DNA of 64,000 nucleotides from an uncultured Bacteroides sp. Its GTDB lineage: Bacteria > Bacteroidota > Bacteroidia > Bacteroidales > Bacteroidaceae. The notes under the pieces are model-generated. The model had not been told where the DNA came from and made no database searches. It saw only the letters and a list, made by a program, of their open reading frames with translations. The DNA is taken from the NCBI GenBank assembly GCA_948847595.1, contig CAQOGY010000006.1, positions 62,001-126,000 on the forward strand, in the 5' to 3' direction. This document shows, piece by piece, positions 10,701 through 18,849 of this stretch (position 1 is its first letter; each line of letters starts with the position of its first letter). The translations under genes were made by a program, and so were the position numbers.

Positions 10701-11112
10701 CTTTGGGGGTGATCCAAGGCCCTCCCGCCAATGCAAAACCGTCACAGATATGCATTCCCAGTTTCAGCCCTAACCGGTCGGCTTCTTCCATGCTGAAACG
10801 AACCATTTCCCACCATTCGGGGGTTAACTGTTGTGCTTTGCCATTATATTGGGAACCTTCATTTATACCTTTAATCGGCATCAGGTACGTACCTCCGAGT
10901 CCTGCATGTTTCATTGCTTCCAAATCGGCGGTAATCCCCTCTTTGGACACAGCGCCATACATCCAGTACCAAAATGTCCAAGGTTTCGCTTCATCGGACG
11001 GGTTCTGAAATTGGTCGCGAAGTGAGCGTGTTTGTTGCGCATCGGCAGAACAGAAAGCAGTCCATGCCAATAAAGAGATTGCAAATATTCGCTGTTTCAG
11101 TCGGCTTTTCAT
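7798..11112 (-). CDS. GH106 alpha-L-rhamnosidase (1104 aa)
   Basis: A large secreted GH106 enzyme. After a signal peptide (about 25 residues) it carries the family start PWTFWYWMYGAVSKEGIT and LEAMKHAGLGGTYLMPI. E460 in DSWECGSQNW and E560 in PMGEFW are probably the catalytic pair. They sit one residue from positions I remember for BT0986 (E461 and E561), which supports orthology. C-terminal beta-sandwich domains include a galactose-binding-like fold near 960-1090 (VWLNLGKICDIATVRVNG). BT0986 acts on rhamnogalacturonan-II; the substrate here is inferred. It is the first gene of its operon, with the shared 26-bp element starting 30 nt upstream. Confidence 0.9.
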   Translation of the reverse strand: MKSRLKQRIFAISLLAWTAFCSADAQQTRSLRDQFQNPSDEAKPWTFWYWMYGAVSKEGITADLEAMKHAGLGGTYLMPIKGINEGSQYNGKAQQLTPEWWEMVRFSMEEADRLGLKLGMHICDGFALAGGPWITPKESMQKVVWSDTIVNGGKLDALRLPQPEVYENYYEDIALFALPVEDEVDEMPAKITCVNLAITDNIKPAQTVNMDAAGVIRSSYPCYIQYEYGQPFTCRNIEIVLNGNNYQAHRLKVMASDDGVNYRFVKQLVPARQGWQNTDENSTHSIPATTARYFRFYWTPEGSEPGSEDMDAAKWKPNLKIKQLRLHREARLNQWEGKAGLVWRVAESTKEREIGKKDCYSLSQIINLTEQYNNIPASHSKKKTLTAILPEGKWKLLRMGHTATGHTNATAGGGKGLECDKFDPATVRKQFDNWFAQAFVKTNPEVARRVLKYMHVDSWECGSQNWNHNFATEFKKRHGYDLIPYLPLLAGIPMESAERSEKILRDVRTTIAELVVDVFYQVLADCAKEYDCQFSAECVAPTMVSDGLLHYQKVDLPMGEFWLNSPTHDKPNDMLDAISGAHIYGKNIIQAEGFTEVRGTWNEYPGMLKALLDRNYALGINRLFYHVYVHNPWLERKPGMTLDGIGLFFQRDQTWWDKGAKAFSEYAARCQSLLQYGHPVTDIAVFTGEEVPRRSVLPERLVPSLPGIFGAERVESERVRLANEGQPLRVRPVGVTHSTNMADPEEWVNPLRGYAYDSFNKDALLRLAKVENGRMILPGGASYKVLVLPNARPMNPEPVELSPEVKQKVNELKKAGVLIPAIPYMEDDFSAYGLERDLIVPEDIAWTHRHGELGDIYFIANQREETRTFTASMRITGSQPECWNPVTGEIKTNPLYELKDNRTEVTLTLAPNESVFVVFSTEEARNGHNSDTQKLWKGKKNSTGKIEEVAFEPEEYKVTFLNNGKEITRKTLFDWSKEDDEQIRYYSGTAIYKTMFRWKNKLKKDRKVWLNLGKICDIATVRVNGIDCGTVWTAPYRADITAALKKGMNELEIEVTNTWANALQGADEGKAPFDGIWTNAKYRRAERTLLPAGLLGSLGFSITD

Positions 11113-11141
11113 TTTAATATCTATATTTTACTATTAAAAAA

Positions 11142-11167
11142 GACGAAAAAGGAAATATTTTGTACTC
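11142..11167 (-). promoter_or_regulatory. Shared enzyme-operon element, copy 1 (GH106 operon)
   Basis: On the minus strand this 26-bp element begins GAGTACAAA and ends TTTCGTC after a 10-bp spacer. The same ends with the same spacing occur at 37147-37172 and 46893-46918, each just before another enzyme operon. It ends 30 nt before the GH106 ATG. It is probably the binding site of the regulator of this locus, perhaps the HTCS at the left edge. Confidence 0.65.
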
Positions 11168-11214
11168 ACTATTTGTTGAAAATATTAGAGAGACGTAAAC
11201 TTTAATTATAAAAA

Positions 11215-11248
11215 GTGCACCTCCTTTCCCACTGGAAAAAAGGTGCAC
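11215..11248 (-). terminator. Rho-independent terminator after araC-type gene
   Basis: Arms GTGCACCT and AGGTGCAC pair perfectly, and inner bases extend the stem. On the minus strand the hairpin is followed by TTTTTATAATT. It lies 67 nt after the AraC-type stop codon and insulates the GH106 operon from the genes upstream. Confidence 0.75.
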
Positions 11249-11315
11249 ACACAAACAAAACAAACAATAGACGACCTTCACAGGCAGTATTCGTATTTTA
11301 TTTTTCTAAATGCCG

Positions 11316-12209
11316 CTATTCGATACAATCCAGGACATAAATTCTCTCCCTATATTCTGAGGGTGTCATGCCGGTATGTTCACGAAAGAATCTTGTCATA
11401 ACGGAATTTGACTGGAAGTGTGTTCGCGAAGCCACTTCTTTTATCTCGAGATTAGTGTCCTTCAATAGTGCTTTTATTTCAAGAATGGAATATTCTATAA
11501 TCCAGTCTTTTGCTGAACGACCGCTCATATCGGTTATTACCATTGTCAGATGTTTAGCGGACACGCACATCTTTTCCGCGTAAAAAGCGACATCCCTACA
11601 TACCGTATGAAACTCTATCACCAAACAAAAGAAATCGAATACAATTTTTTCCTTACGGGTATATTTTACTAATTCGGCCACTTCCGGTTTTCTTTTATAA
11701 GCCGCATAGATATCCCAATAGAAAACACGTAACAGTTGCATGATAGACTCCCGTCTGAATAAGTCCTGGGGTAAGTCAATACGGTAAGTCAATATCTGGC
11801 AAAAATGAATGAAACGTTGACATTCTTCATCGTATAGCGAAGTGCTGAAATTCTTTCGCATATAGAAAAAGAAGTCAAGGGTAGGCATACATATACCGCT
11901 TATCGTATCTATAAACAGGCTTTTGGATACTTTTAGGAATGTCATTGAAAAATCATCACTAATTTCCGTGACAGATGCCAACTGGAAAGGAAAAATAATG
12001 ACCAAATCATTGGGGACAATACGCCGTTTATTACCGAAAACATTAAAGAGCGCACTTCCTCCCGTACATATCCCGTTTATCCCCTCTTCAAGATACGTCG
12101 GATTTTCATCAAGAGGTAAATGGGCAATTGTAGTATATACGTTAAACTCTTCAGATTTCAATAATTTGTCAACTACTTTATCAGGACTATATGGCATATT
12201 CATTTTCAT
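11316..12209 (-). CDS. AraC-family transcriptional regulator
   Basis: A 297-aa cytoplasmic protein. The C-terminal third is an AraC double helix-turn-helix: FYAEKMCVSAKHLTMVITD (first helix pair) and LEIKEVASRTHFQSNSVMTR followed by FFREHTGMTPSEYRE, the family signature. The N-terminal 190 residues are a sensor domain with a cupin-like start (GGSALFNVFGNKRRIVPNDL). It follows the last fimbrial gene by only 46 nt with no promoter I can see, so it may be read with the fimbrial operon. It could regulate either the fimbriae or the adjacent GH106 operon. Target and effector are unknown. A second ATG lies two codons in. Confidence 0.85.
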   Translation of the reverse strand: MKMNMPYSPDKVVDKLLKSEEFNVYTTIAHLPLDENPTYLEEGINGICTGGSALFNVFGNKRRIVPNDLVIIFPFQLASVTEISDDFSMTFLKVSKSLFIDTISGICMPTLDFFFYMRKNFSTSLYDEECQRFIHFCQILTYRIDLPQDLFRRESIMQLLRVFYWDIYAAYKRKPEVAELVKYTRKEKIVFDFFCLVIEFHTVCRDVAFYAEKMCVSAKHLTMVITDMSGRSAKDWIIEYSILEIKALLKDTNLEIKEVASRTHFQSNSVMTRFFREHTGMTPSEYRERIYVLDCIE

Positions 12210-12255
12210 TGAATGTTATTAATGCTATTTTTACAACTCATACTTCGTTCATAAT

Positions 12256-13032
12256 TCATTTCGACGGAATATCCTGAATACAGCGGAGAAAATATTTAGT
12301 ACTTTTGGAACCGCTAGAGGATGCATATTTCACTTTTGTTGCGTCAGGATAGAATTTCATATACCATGCATAAGTAGAAGAACCGGAATGTTCTGTTGCC
12401 AACCAATAAGCGGTACCGTTTGTAGACAATGCGAATTTATTAAAACCAGTTCGCACATTTGTTTCCTCCAATTTTCTATAAAAAATCATTATCAGGCTAC
12501 CTTCCCGAAAGGTAGGAACCCGCCATGTTCCCGGTGCGTCTTTTCCATATTTTCCACGGTACATGGCACATCCTTTAGGAACGGCATAACTTGCAACATC
12601 ATATTTATTTTGGTTTGCTGTAGCAAGATATCCGTTTGCAGTAGCCCAGTCCATTGTTGTCGTAGTTGTACTTGCACCATCACTGTCAATCGCATCCGGA
12701 GATATAATAAATCCCTTGGAGACTTTCATATCATTGTTGCCACTATTTATAGCATTATTATGCCGACTTACACGATGAACATAAACTAAATTTCCATTGC
12801 TATCTTTGACAGGGTTCGTGTTTTGACCGTTTGAAGTCCATTCATAGAGTTGAATATTCGTATAAAACGTTGAATTTTCACTTCTATTCTCCACTCTACT
12901 TTCGGGTAAACCTGTCGAATATATAACTGCATATTGATTTCCTTCCTCATCCGTATATATACCCGTTATCTGAGAATATCCCTTTACATGCATGAAGAGA
13001 GACGCGGAAATTATAATAATCATTCGTTTCAT
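12256..13032 (-). CDS. Secreted FISUMP-like protein, last gene of fimbrial operon
   Basis: A 258-aa protein with a short signal peptide (MKRMIIIISASLFMHVKGYS) and no lipobox. Residues about 85-255 resemble the FISUMP/DUF1566-type domain seen at the ends of Bacteroides fimbrial minor subunits. Marks are GTWRVPTFREGSLI, a TAYWLATE block and the closing KYFLRCIQD. Two other operon members carry the same kind of closing block (CVRN, CVRD). It is probably a tip or minor component of the fimbria with a ligand-binding fold, by analogy only. It is separated by 27 nt from the preceding gene and ends the operon. Confidence 0.6.
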   Translation of the reverse strand: MKRMIIIISASLFMHVKGYSQITGIYTDEEGNQYAVIYSTGLPESRVENRSENSTFYTNIQLYEWTSNGQNTNPVKDSNGNLVYVHRVSRHNNAINSGNNDMKVSKGFIISPDAIDSDGASTTTTTMDWATANGYLATANQNKYDVASYAVPKGCAMYRGKYGKDAPGTWRVPTFREGSLIMIFYRKLEETNVRTGFNKFALSTNGTAYWLATEHSGSSTYAWYMKFYPDATKVKYASSSGSKSTKYFLRCIQDIPSK

Positions 13033-13059
13033 TTTATTCTTGTTTTTGTTTATTTCGCT

Positions 13060-15348
13060 TTAAAATTGCATTTGCTTGATACTTATATCTCTTACGCACC
13101 TTGAGCCACCATCAGTTTTATAGTAAGAATTCAGTCCGTTATACCATCTTTTGACACTACCATTTCCATCTTCCGTAGTTGTATTTCCGCTGGTAATATT
13201 CAATGAACTACCTATATAAATACCAATCAGTTGATTGGATGCAGGCATATACCACTTTAATTCATCACCTTCTATTCGTCCGTTTCCATCTTCATCTCTG
13301 TTTTTATCATAACAGACTCTTGCGGAAAAGGTACTGGCCGGATATTGGTATTGATATAATAGTACATGACCGTTTGCATCTTTCTGCGGAACAGGTATAT
13401 CACCTGTCCAAGAAAGGTTATGTATATTTTCAGCTAGATTAATCGTTGCTGTTTTTCCGCAATTTATATCATCTGTCCCATATGATTGTGCTGCTGTTTC
13501 AACATTGTTATAACCATATTGTATTTTTCCCATGGTGGTTATGCCCACCAGATATTTATTTGTGCTACGCACAGATAATCTGTCATGCACTAATCCCATC
13601 GTATAATTCCCATCCGTATCTTTTACTCCTCCGAAACGTCCGGCATATATTGCCGGTCGCTGATCCATTCTGAATATATGTGAAGCTTGCAATATTTCTC
13701 CATCTCCCTCGGTTGTGGTAGTAACTTTGATAAATAAGGAACGCTTTCCTTCCGCATCGCTTTCACCACCAGAATCGACCAGATTACCGTTTTCATCATA
13801 TATGTACTCATCATTATAAAGATAAAATTTTATTTGTGTGGGAAGTATGGTACTTGCTTTGATATATGTATTCAGCGGCTCCTTGACATTATTATATGCA
13901 TTGGTATAATTAGATGAAGAAGACAAACGAAGCCAACTGTTATCGGGAGCTTTCTGTGTACATTCTTTATTGGTATATATCTCCACTTCCACTGTTCTTC
14001 CCTGAGTTTGTACAACTATCGGTCGAACATCATAAGCTGCATCAAGGTCATAATCTTTACCTGATTTATTGTAGAGGTTCTTAAAAGTATCAAATGATGC
14101 CCCTCCACTAACAGCTACATTATAACTAGCATGAAACTCTACATATTGACTGGCAATGTACGCTCTAATCCGTTCATCGTTTTTTGCAGAATTTATGTCT
14201 GCGTTAATGGTAGTACGTAGATTATAAAAATGATTGGGTTCCACATCAAAATTGTTAGTATTGTTGTTCCCGACATACATTTGGTAAATTGCATATTCGT
14301 CTGTTACAGTAGAATATGCCCATGCTTCTATCTGTGTACCCAACACTGGTGCAGCCCCAGAAGGTACTTTATTGACTATTTTGTAGTAACGTTGGTTTTC
14401 ACTCATAATACTACCTACAGTTCCCTGACAATTCTGTGCAACATACCATGTTGCCGAATAAAAGCCGTTTGTATCCGGTTCGCCCAATTTATCTACTTCA
14501 AACGTGGCATAAGTATCTTCATCACTATTCTTTTCAGGATTGGTGAGCCGAATCGTACTGTTTACATTCAATAATTTCAAACCCTGCAATTTGTAATTTT
14601 CCACTTCAAATTTATAGCGTAATGTAATGCGTGCCATCAGCTTTCTTATTTCGATACCTCCAACAAAACCGACAGGCTTGTTATATTCGACCAATCCCCG
14701 GTTACCTCCGTCAATATCTACGACAGTAACACCCGGCACTTCTCCGGCCAATGGTACTTCGTCGTCAGCGGTGATAAGTGACTGGGTATGACCTTCTATA
14801 TTAGTCAAGTATTCAAAACTCCATTTTTTAAGTTCATCGAGATAACTTACCTTACTCATGTCATAATTTAGCTTGGGACCCAGCACCAGCAGATATAAAG
14901 TTTGATTCTCCGCCACCACAAGAGGAACATCTATTGTTGCTAGATCATTAATAGCTGTCGTAGTATCACTCAGTTTATGAGGTTTTCCATTAATGGAGCC
15001 ATCTTCCTTAAACTGGAATAGCCATAGGTTGTGTAGTTTGGTTGTCCCATCGGAAGCACGGGTAGTTATGGTATGCGGTTCCTGCTTTCCTTCCAAAACC
15101 ACAGTAAACGGAGAGTCAGAACAAGTTTCTTTCCTAAAAAATGACTTTGTAGCTGTATAACCACTCGCGAATGTCGGTTCTACAGCAGCAGGAAGACTGA
15201 CATTCAGGCTGACCATGACCGTTTTACCTGAAGTATTTCCCGGATTAAACTCATCCAGTTTGTCATTTGTGCAACCCAAGTATAACAGTGACAGCAAGGT
15301 TGTGCAGACTGTCCGGAAATACTTTCCATATCTAATTCTTATTCTCAT
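13060..15348 (-). CDS. Fimbrial minor-subunit lipoprotein with FISUMP-like C-terminus (DUF4906-like)
   Basis: A 762-aa lipoprotein with lipobox LYLGC near residue 25. The first half shows fimbrillin-like features: an early TTRASDG segment, where Arg-specific processing of type V subunits would fall, LHNLWLFQF, and LMARITLRYKFEV. The last 100 residues carry a FISUMP-like domain: ARVCYDKNRDEDGNG, ELKWYMPASNQLIGIYI and SRCVRDISI. ATG at 15348 is chosen; the longer frame begins seven codons earlier at TTG (15369). It is likely a shaft-tip or adhesin subunit. The DUF4906 label is from memory of similar operons. Confidence 0.65.
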   Translation of the reverse strand: MRIRIRYGKYFRTVCTTLLSLLYLGCTNDKLDEFNPGNTSGKTVMVSLNVSLPAAVEPTFASGYTATKSFFRKETCSDSPFTVVLEGKQEPHTITTRASDGTTKLHNLWLFQFKEDGSINGKPHKLSDTTTAINDLATIDVPLVVAENQTLYLLVLGPKLNYDMSKVSYLDELKKWSFEYLTNIEGHTQSLITADDEVPLAGEVPGVTVVDIDGGNRGLVEYNKPVGFVGGIEIRKLMARITLRYKFEVENYKLQGLKLLNVNSTIRLTNPEKNSDEDTYATFEVDKLGEPDTNGFYSATWYVAQNCQGTVGSIMSENQRYYKIVNKVPSGAAPVLGTQIEAWAYSTVTDEYAIYQMYVGNNNTNNFDVEPNHFYNLRTTINADINSAKNDERIRAYIASQYVEFHASYNVAVSGGASFDTFKNLYNKSGKDYDLDAAYDVRPIVVQTQGRTVEVEIYTNKECTQKAPDNSWLRLSSSSNYTNAYNNVKEPLNTYIKASTILPTQIKFYLYNDEYIYDENGNLVDSGGESDAEGKRSLFIKVTTTTEGDGEILQASHIFRMDQRPAIYAGRFGGVKDTDGNYTMGLVHDRLSVRSTNKYLVGITTMGKIQYGYNNVETAAQSYGTDDINCGKTATINLAENIHNLSWTGDIPVPQKDANGHVLLYQYQYPASTFSARVCYDKNRDEDGNGRIEGDELKWYMPASNQLIGIYIGSSLNITSGNTTTEDGNGSVKRWYNGLNSYYKTDGGSRCVRDISIKQMQF

Positions 15349-15384
15349 ATCATATCTATTTATCACCAAGCTTCATGCCGGTTC

Positions 15385-17841
15385 TTATTGATAACCATTT
15401 TGTGAAATAATCGGATTTCCAAGGGAAACTGTTAATCCGGACTCTCTTGCCAATAATATCTCAACCGTAAGATTAATGGCACTCGGACTATCATTTTCCG
15501 GGATTTCTATTGAGACAGGATACTCATATCTATGTGATTCAGTATTTACTTCGGTGCTGACACACTTTGTGGCACCTGCATAGCTGATTCTCAAATACAA
15601 TTTTCCGGCAGGCATGGTTACATCTGTGGGGGTAAGTTGAATGGTTGTCTCGTAAGTTCCTCCCTTCTGAGGTATATTACCAGAACTGCCCAATCCTGTT
15701 TTGGCACGTAAATCATATCCGCTTTGTGAAACAGTGAGTAAGAGACTCTCTGTCCGCCCGTCCAAACCGATGCCTGCCACTCTCACTCTAAATGAACGTG
15801 GCGAAGCACTTTCCTTACGTTTGACATATACAGAGATATTCTGAGTGTTACTGCCGTGGGTAGTATGTATGCTGCCACCTCCGGGCTCAAATGAAAAATC
15901 GTTGGGAGATGCTGTTCCCATTTCCGAACCTGATGTTACAAGTGTTGCCGTCCAATAAGGAATATTTGATATAATGCCGAAGTAAGAGTTTCCACTATTC
16001 TCGGTACCCTGATAAGTGGGACTGACAATATTACCTATCTTCATCTGGCTTTCCGGTATCTCATTGCGCACACAACGGATCATATATGCATTTTGTCTGT
16101 TTATACCATTTTGAAGTCCAGCTTCCTGTGATTGACCGGAGAAATTGAATACTGAGGCATCATTTGCCCAATACCATCCATTGGAACGATCTCCCTTGGA
16201 AATGCCGTCCGTATCCCTATACCGGTTATGTGGAGAAAGCAACCAATGGAAAGAAGGGTAACCGTATGAATTATTTTCATTATCAGTTGCCATTATCAGA
16301 ATGTTATTCTCATCCGAAGTAGCCATATGCCACTGTCCGTTATCCACAATTCCCAAAGTCTTGATTTGAGCTTCAGATAGTCCGGCAAGTTTGCAAGGAT
16401 CTCCCAATCCTTTCGCAATCTGGACTGCCGTATTATTTTCAGGTATTTCACCAGTATCCTGATAAGGAATGTCCGCCCATCCCTTGATAGTTAAAGGGGC
16501 GTATGAGCCCGGATACCAAAGTACATCGTTCAGTTCATTAGCATTGTCGGGTGCTGCAAATGTTTTCCCTTCTTCCGATGCGCTGTGTATAGCTATCAGG
16601 CTGCCGTACTTGAACAGGACATCTTTGTATCCCGTCTCCGAATGATATGCTTTCAGTACACCTGAATAGATGGTAAAGTCATTCCATATATTCACATTTT
16701 TGGATGTATCGGCTGTGGCGTCATAATCTGCCGCCTTGTCACTCACTATTACCAGTCCGTCAATAGGCTTCCAGTTGATTGTGATATCATGTTCCTCCAT
16801 TGCCACTATTTCCGCATAAAGTCCCATTGCACCCATACCGGTAATGGTGGCGTATATCTGATAATGGTTATTTCGTGTCAGGTTATGGTTTTCAGGGGGA
16901 TTCTGCCCGATATCTAGTAAATAGATGCAGTTTAGTACCTGCGTACTTCCATTTTTAAGTATGCATTGTGCGTCAATCTTGAGATAGGTTGCTTGTGAAG
17001 CATTTTTAGGTTCGGATAACAAGTGCTCGGGGATATAAGTGGCGGGAATTGTTATGAAATCTACGTTATCAGGAATGGTGTATTTATTTCCATTTATTAT
17101 ATATGTACCGTTATTATCGAGTTCGCCTGTTCCTGATATAGTAAGGTCATCCGACCAAATATTTTTCGTATATGCCTGTCCTTCTCCTATGGTAGTGGCG
17201 GCTGGCATACGACATACCTTGATTGACAGTTTGGTTACCTTAAAATCCTCATCCAGATTGGTTATATTTTTAATTGCTGTAAAGCTAAGACGGGATACCA
17301 TACGGGTTACTTTAACCGGTAGTTCCGTCATTTTAACATTATTAATTGTGACTGTGGCATTTTTCCCGTCACTGCGGGATTCTACATAGGCATGCTGCAC
17401 ATTTCCATACATGGGTGGCGGAGCAATGATACCTACTGCGGAGAATGTCACATTTTCTATTTCATTCTCCCGTGTAATGGCGTTGAGTTTTTCCGTAAGT
17501 TCCTCTGTTTCATTACAAATGATATAAATGTTGTTGTATCCCCGTGCCGCCCTTATTGGAGCGGTATATGTGTCATCATCATTTATGGAAGTGTCCGAAA
17601 CACCATTATACACCAGTTCATCCTTGTCATTAAAAACAATCGCACGTACGGAACTTATGACTTTATCATTATCGGTAGTAGTATTGCGTGTCCCCATAGT
17701 AATACTTAGAGGTATTCTTTCTCCTTCGTAAATACGTGCACCTGTCGGTTCATTCTCGTTTACACAAGAATCAAGCAACAAGGCAAACGTCGTCAAAAGC
17801 AAGACAACTGCCGGAAATTTTATGTTTATAGTTATATTCAT
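15385..17841 (-). CDS. Fimbrillin-family lipoprotein with FISUMP-like and beta-sandwich domains
   Basis: An 818-aa lipoprotein with lipobox LLLDSC near residue 26. Residues about 35-360 look like a FimA/Mfa fimbrillin pair (VISSVRAIVFNDKDELV, NNIYIICNET, TRMVSRLSFTAIK), with MGTRN as a possible Arg processing site. A FISUMP-like region follows (about 440-600: GQWHMATSDENN, FHWLLSPHNRY, AYMIRCVRNE). Two immunoglobulin-like sandwiches, probably BACON-like, complete the protein (SFEPGGGSIHTT, QKGGTYETTIQLTP). The start is ATG at 17841; TTG at 17856 would add five residues. A long subunit like this is expected at the fibre tip. Ligand unknown. Confidence 0.65.
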   Translation of the reverse strand: MNITINIKFPAVVLLLTTFALLLDSCVNENEPTGARIYEGERIPLSITMGTRNTTTDNDKVISSVRAIVFNDKDELVYNGVSDTSINDDDTYTAPIRAARGYNNIYIICNETEELTEKLNAITRENEIENVTFSAVGIIAPPPMYGNVQHAYVESRSDGKNATVTINNVKMTELPVKVTRMVSRLSFTAIKNITNLDEDFKVTKLSIKVCRMPAATTIGEGQAYTKNIWSDDLTISGTGELDNNGTYIINGNKYTIPDNVDFITIPATYIPEHLLSEPKNASQATYLKIDAQCILKNGSTQVLNCIYLLDIGQNPPENHNLTRNNHYQIYATITGMGAMGLYAEIVAMEEHDITINWKPIDGLVIVSDKAADYDATADTSKNVNIWNDFTIYSGVLKAYHSETGYKDVLFKYGSLIAIHSASEEGKTFAAPDNANELNDVLWYPGSYAPLTIKGWADIPYQDTGEIPENNTAVQIAKGLGDPCKLAGLSEAQIKTLGIVDNGQWHMATSDENNILIMATDNENNSYGYPSFHWLLSPHNRYRDTDGISKGDRSNGWYWANDASVFNFSGQSQEAGLQNGINRQNAYMIRCVRNEIPESQMKIGNIVSPTYQGTENSGNSYFGIISNIPYWTATLVTSGSEMGTASPNDFSFEPGGGSIHTTHGSNTQNISVYVKRKESASPRSFRVRVAGIGLDGRTESLLLTVSQSGYDLRAKTGLGSSGNIPQKGGTYETTIQLTPTDVTMPAGKLYLRISYAGATKCVSTEVNTESHRYEYPVSIEIPENDSPSAINLTVEILLARESGLTVSLGNPIISQNGYQ

Positions 17842-17877
17842 CCTTAATCGTGCCAAAATTTTGTTTCAAAAAACGGC

Positions 17878-18846
17878 TTACATATCCGTTGGCTGAAACC
17901 AATACGTCCAATTGTTGACGGTTATGCTCAATGCAATGTAACCGTTCTCTTCCTTGTCTCCAATACGGATATTGATGTCCCACTGATATCTGCGGTCAAG
18001 ATATTCCTGCTCATCCATCATTTCCGGTTTACTCATCAACAGGTAATCAATGAGGTTTATTGTTGTTTTACCTCCGATATCTATTGCTTTTCCTGAAGAT
18101 TTTTCTGTGATGGAAAAAGTCATATCGCTATCTTTGACAAGCCTGAGCGTATGAATCCGGGTGTGGAAAGATACTCTACTGTCCTCCTCTTCAGGACAAG
18201 GATAATAAGTTATGTTCTTGTTTTTCTCTCCAAAATTATTTTTATAGTCATAAGAACTGTTTGCTGCTATCAGTTGTATATCATATTTTGAAACATCAAC
18301 AGGGTTGCTGCTCTGTGTAATACCTATCGTTATATCGTTGGTATTGCGCACCAAGCTGACCGTTTCCGTATTGCCGCTATTCTCTAACGAAAACATTTGC
18401 AGAGAACTGCTATGCCATAACGCATCGAGATGATTGTTGCTTATGTCATTTTCAGGTTCATATTTCAATGTCAATTTATCTATCGGAGTGCCTGCGGTCA
18501 TTATCGGTAATGAATAAAAACTGTCTGTTTTTCCTGCCCACACAACAGCCGTACAGCCTTTCAGACGATAAGGTATCAGCATACGATAGTCCGGACTTTT
18601 CAGCAGACTGCCATTTTCGGTGAATGTCTGTATATAGCTCCCTTCTGCATCAAACACAAAGACCTTTACTTCTTCCACTTGATCGGCAAACCAGTTTTCG
18701 TTTGCCATGTTATAGTCATACCGGAACTTCAGAAAAAGATCACACTGTTCGAGGTCGTCATGAAGGACATCGCAACCGGTAATCCCTGCCGCCATAAAAG
18801 CGGCAAGGATTATTATGTATTTCTTTATGTATCTCTTGATTTCCAT
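17878..18846 (-). CDS. FimB/Mfa2-family fimbrial anchor lipoprotein
   Basis: A 322-aa lipoprotein with lipobox ITGC near residue 25, followed by CDLFLKFRYDYNMANENWF, the family start of FimB/Mfa2 anchors. EEVKVFVFDAEGSYI and LIPYRLKGCTAVVWAG continue the transthyretin-like sandwich. In type V fimbriae this protein sits in the outer membrane, ends fibre growth and fixes the shaft. It follows the Mfa1-like gene by 3 nt, the standard order for major subunit and anchor. Confidence 0.88.
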   Translation of the reverse strand: MEIKRYIKKYIIILAAFMAAGITGCDVLHDDLEQCDLFLKFRYDYNMANENWFADQVEEVKVFVFDAEGSYIQTFTENGSLLKSPDYRMLIPYRLKGCTAVVWAGKTDSFYSLPIMTAGTPIDKLTLKYEPENDISNNHLDALWHSSSLQMFSLENSGNTETVSLVRNTNDITIGITQSSNPVDVSKYDIQLIAANSSYDYKNNFGEKNKNITYYPCPEEEDSRVSFHTRIHTLRLVKDSDMTFSITEKSSGKAIDIGGKTTINLIDYLLMSKPEMMDEQEYLDRRYQWDINIRIGDKEENGYIALSITVNNWTYWFQPTDM

Positions 18847-18849
18847 CTA

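Noticed and set aside
15348..15369. TTG start codons giving longer fimbrial proteins (15369 and 17856)
   Set aside because: ATG codons a few residues downstream directly precede the charged n-region of the lipoprotein signals, so the longer forms are unlikely.
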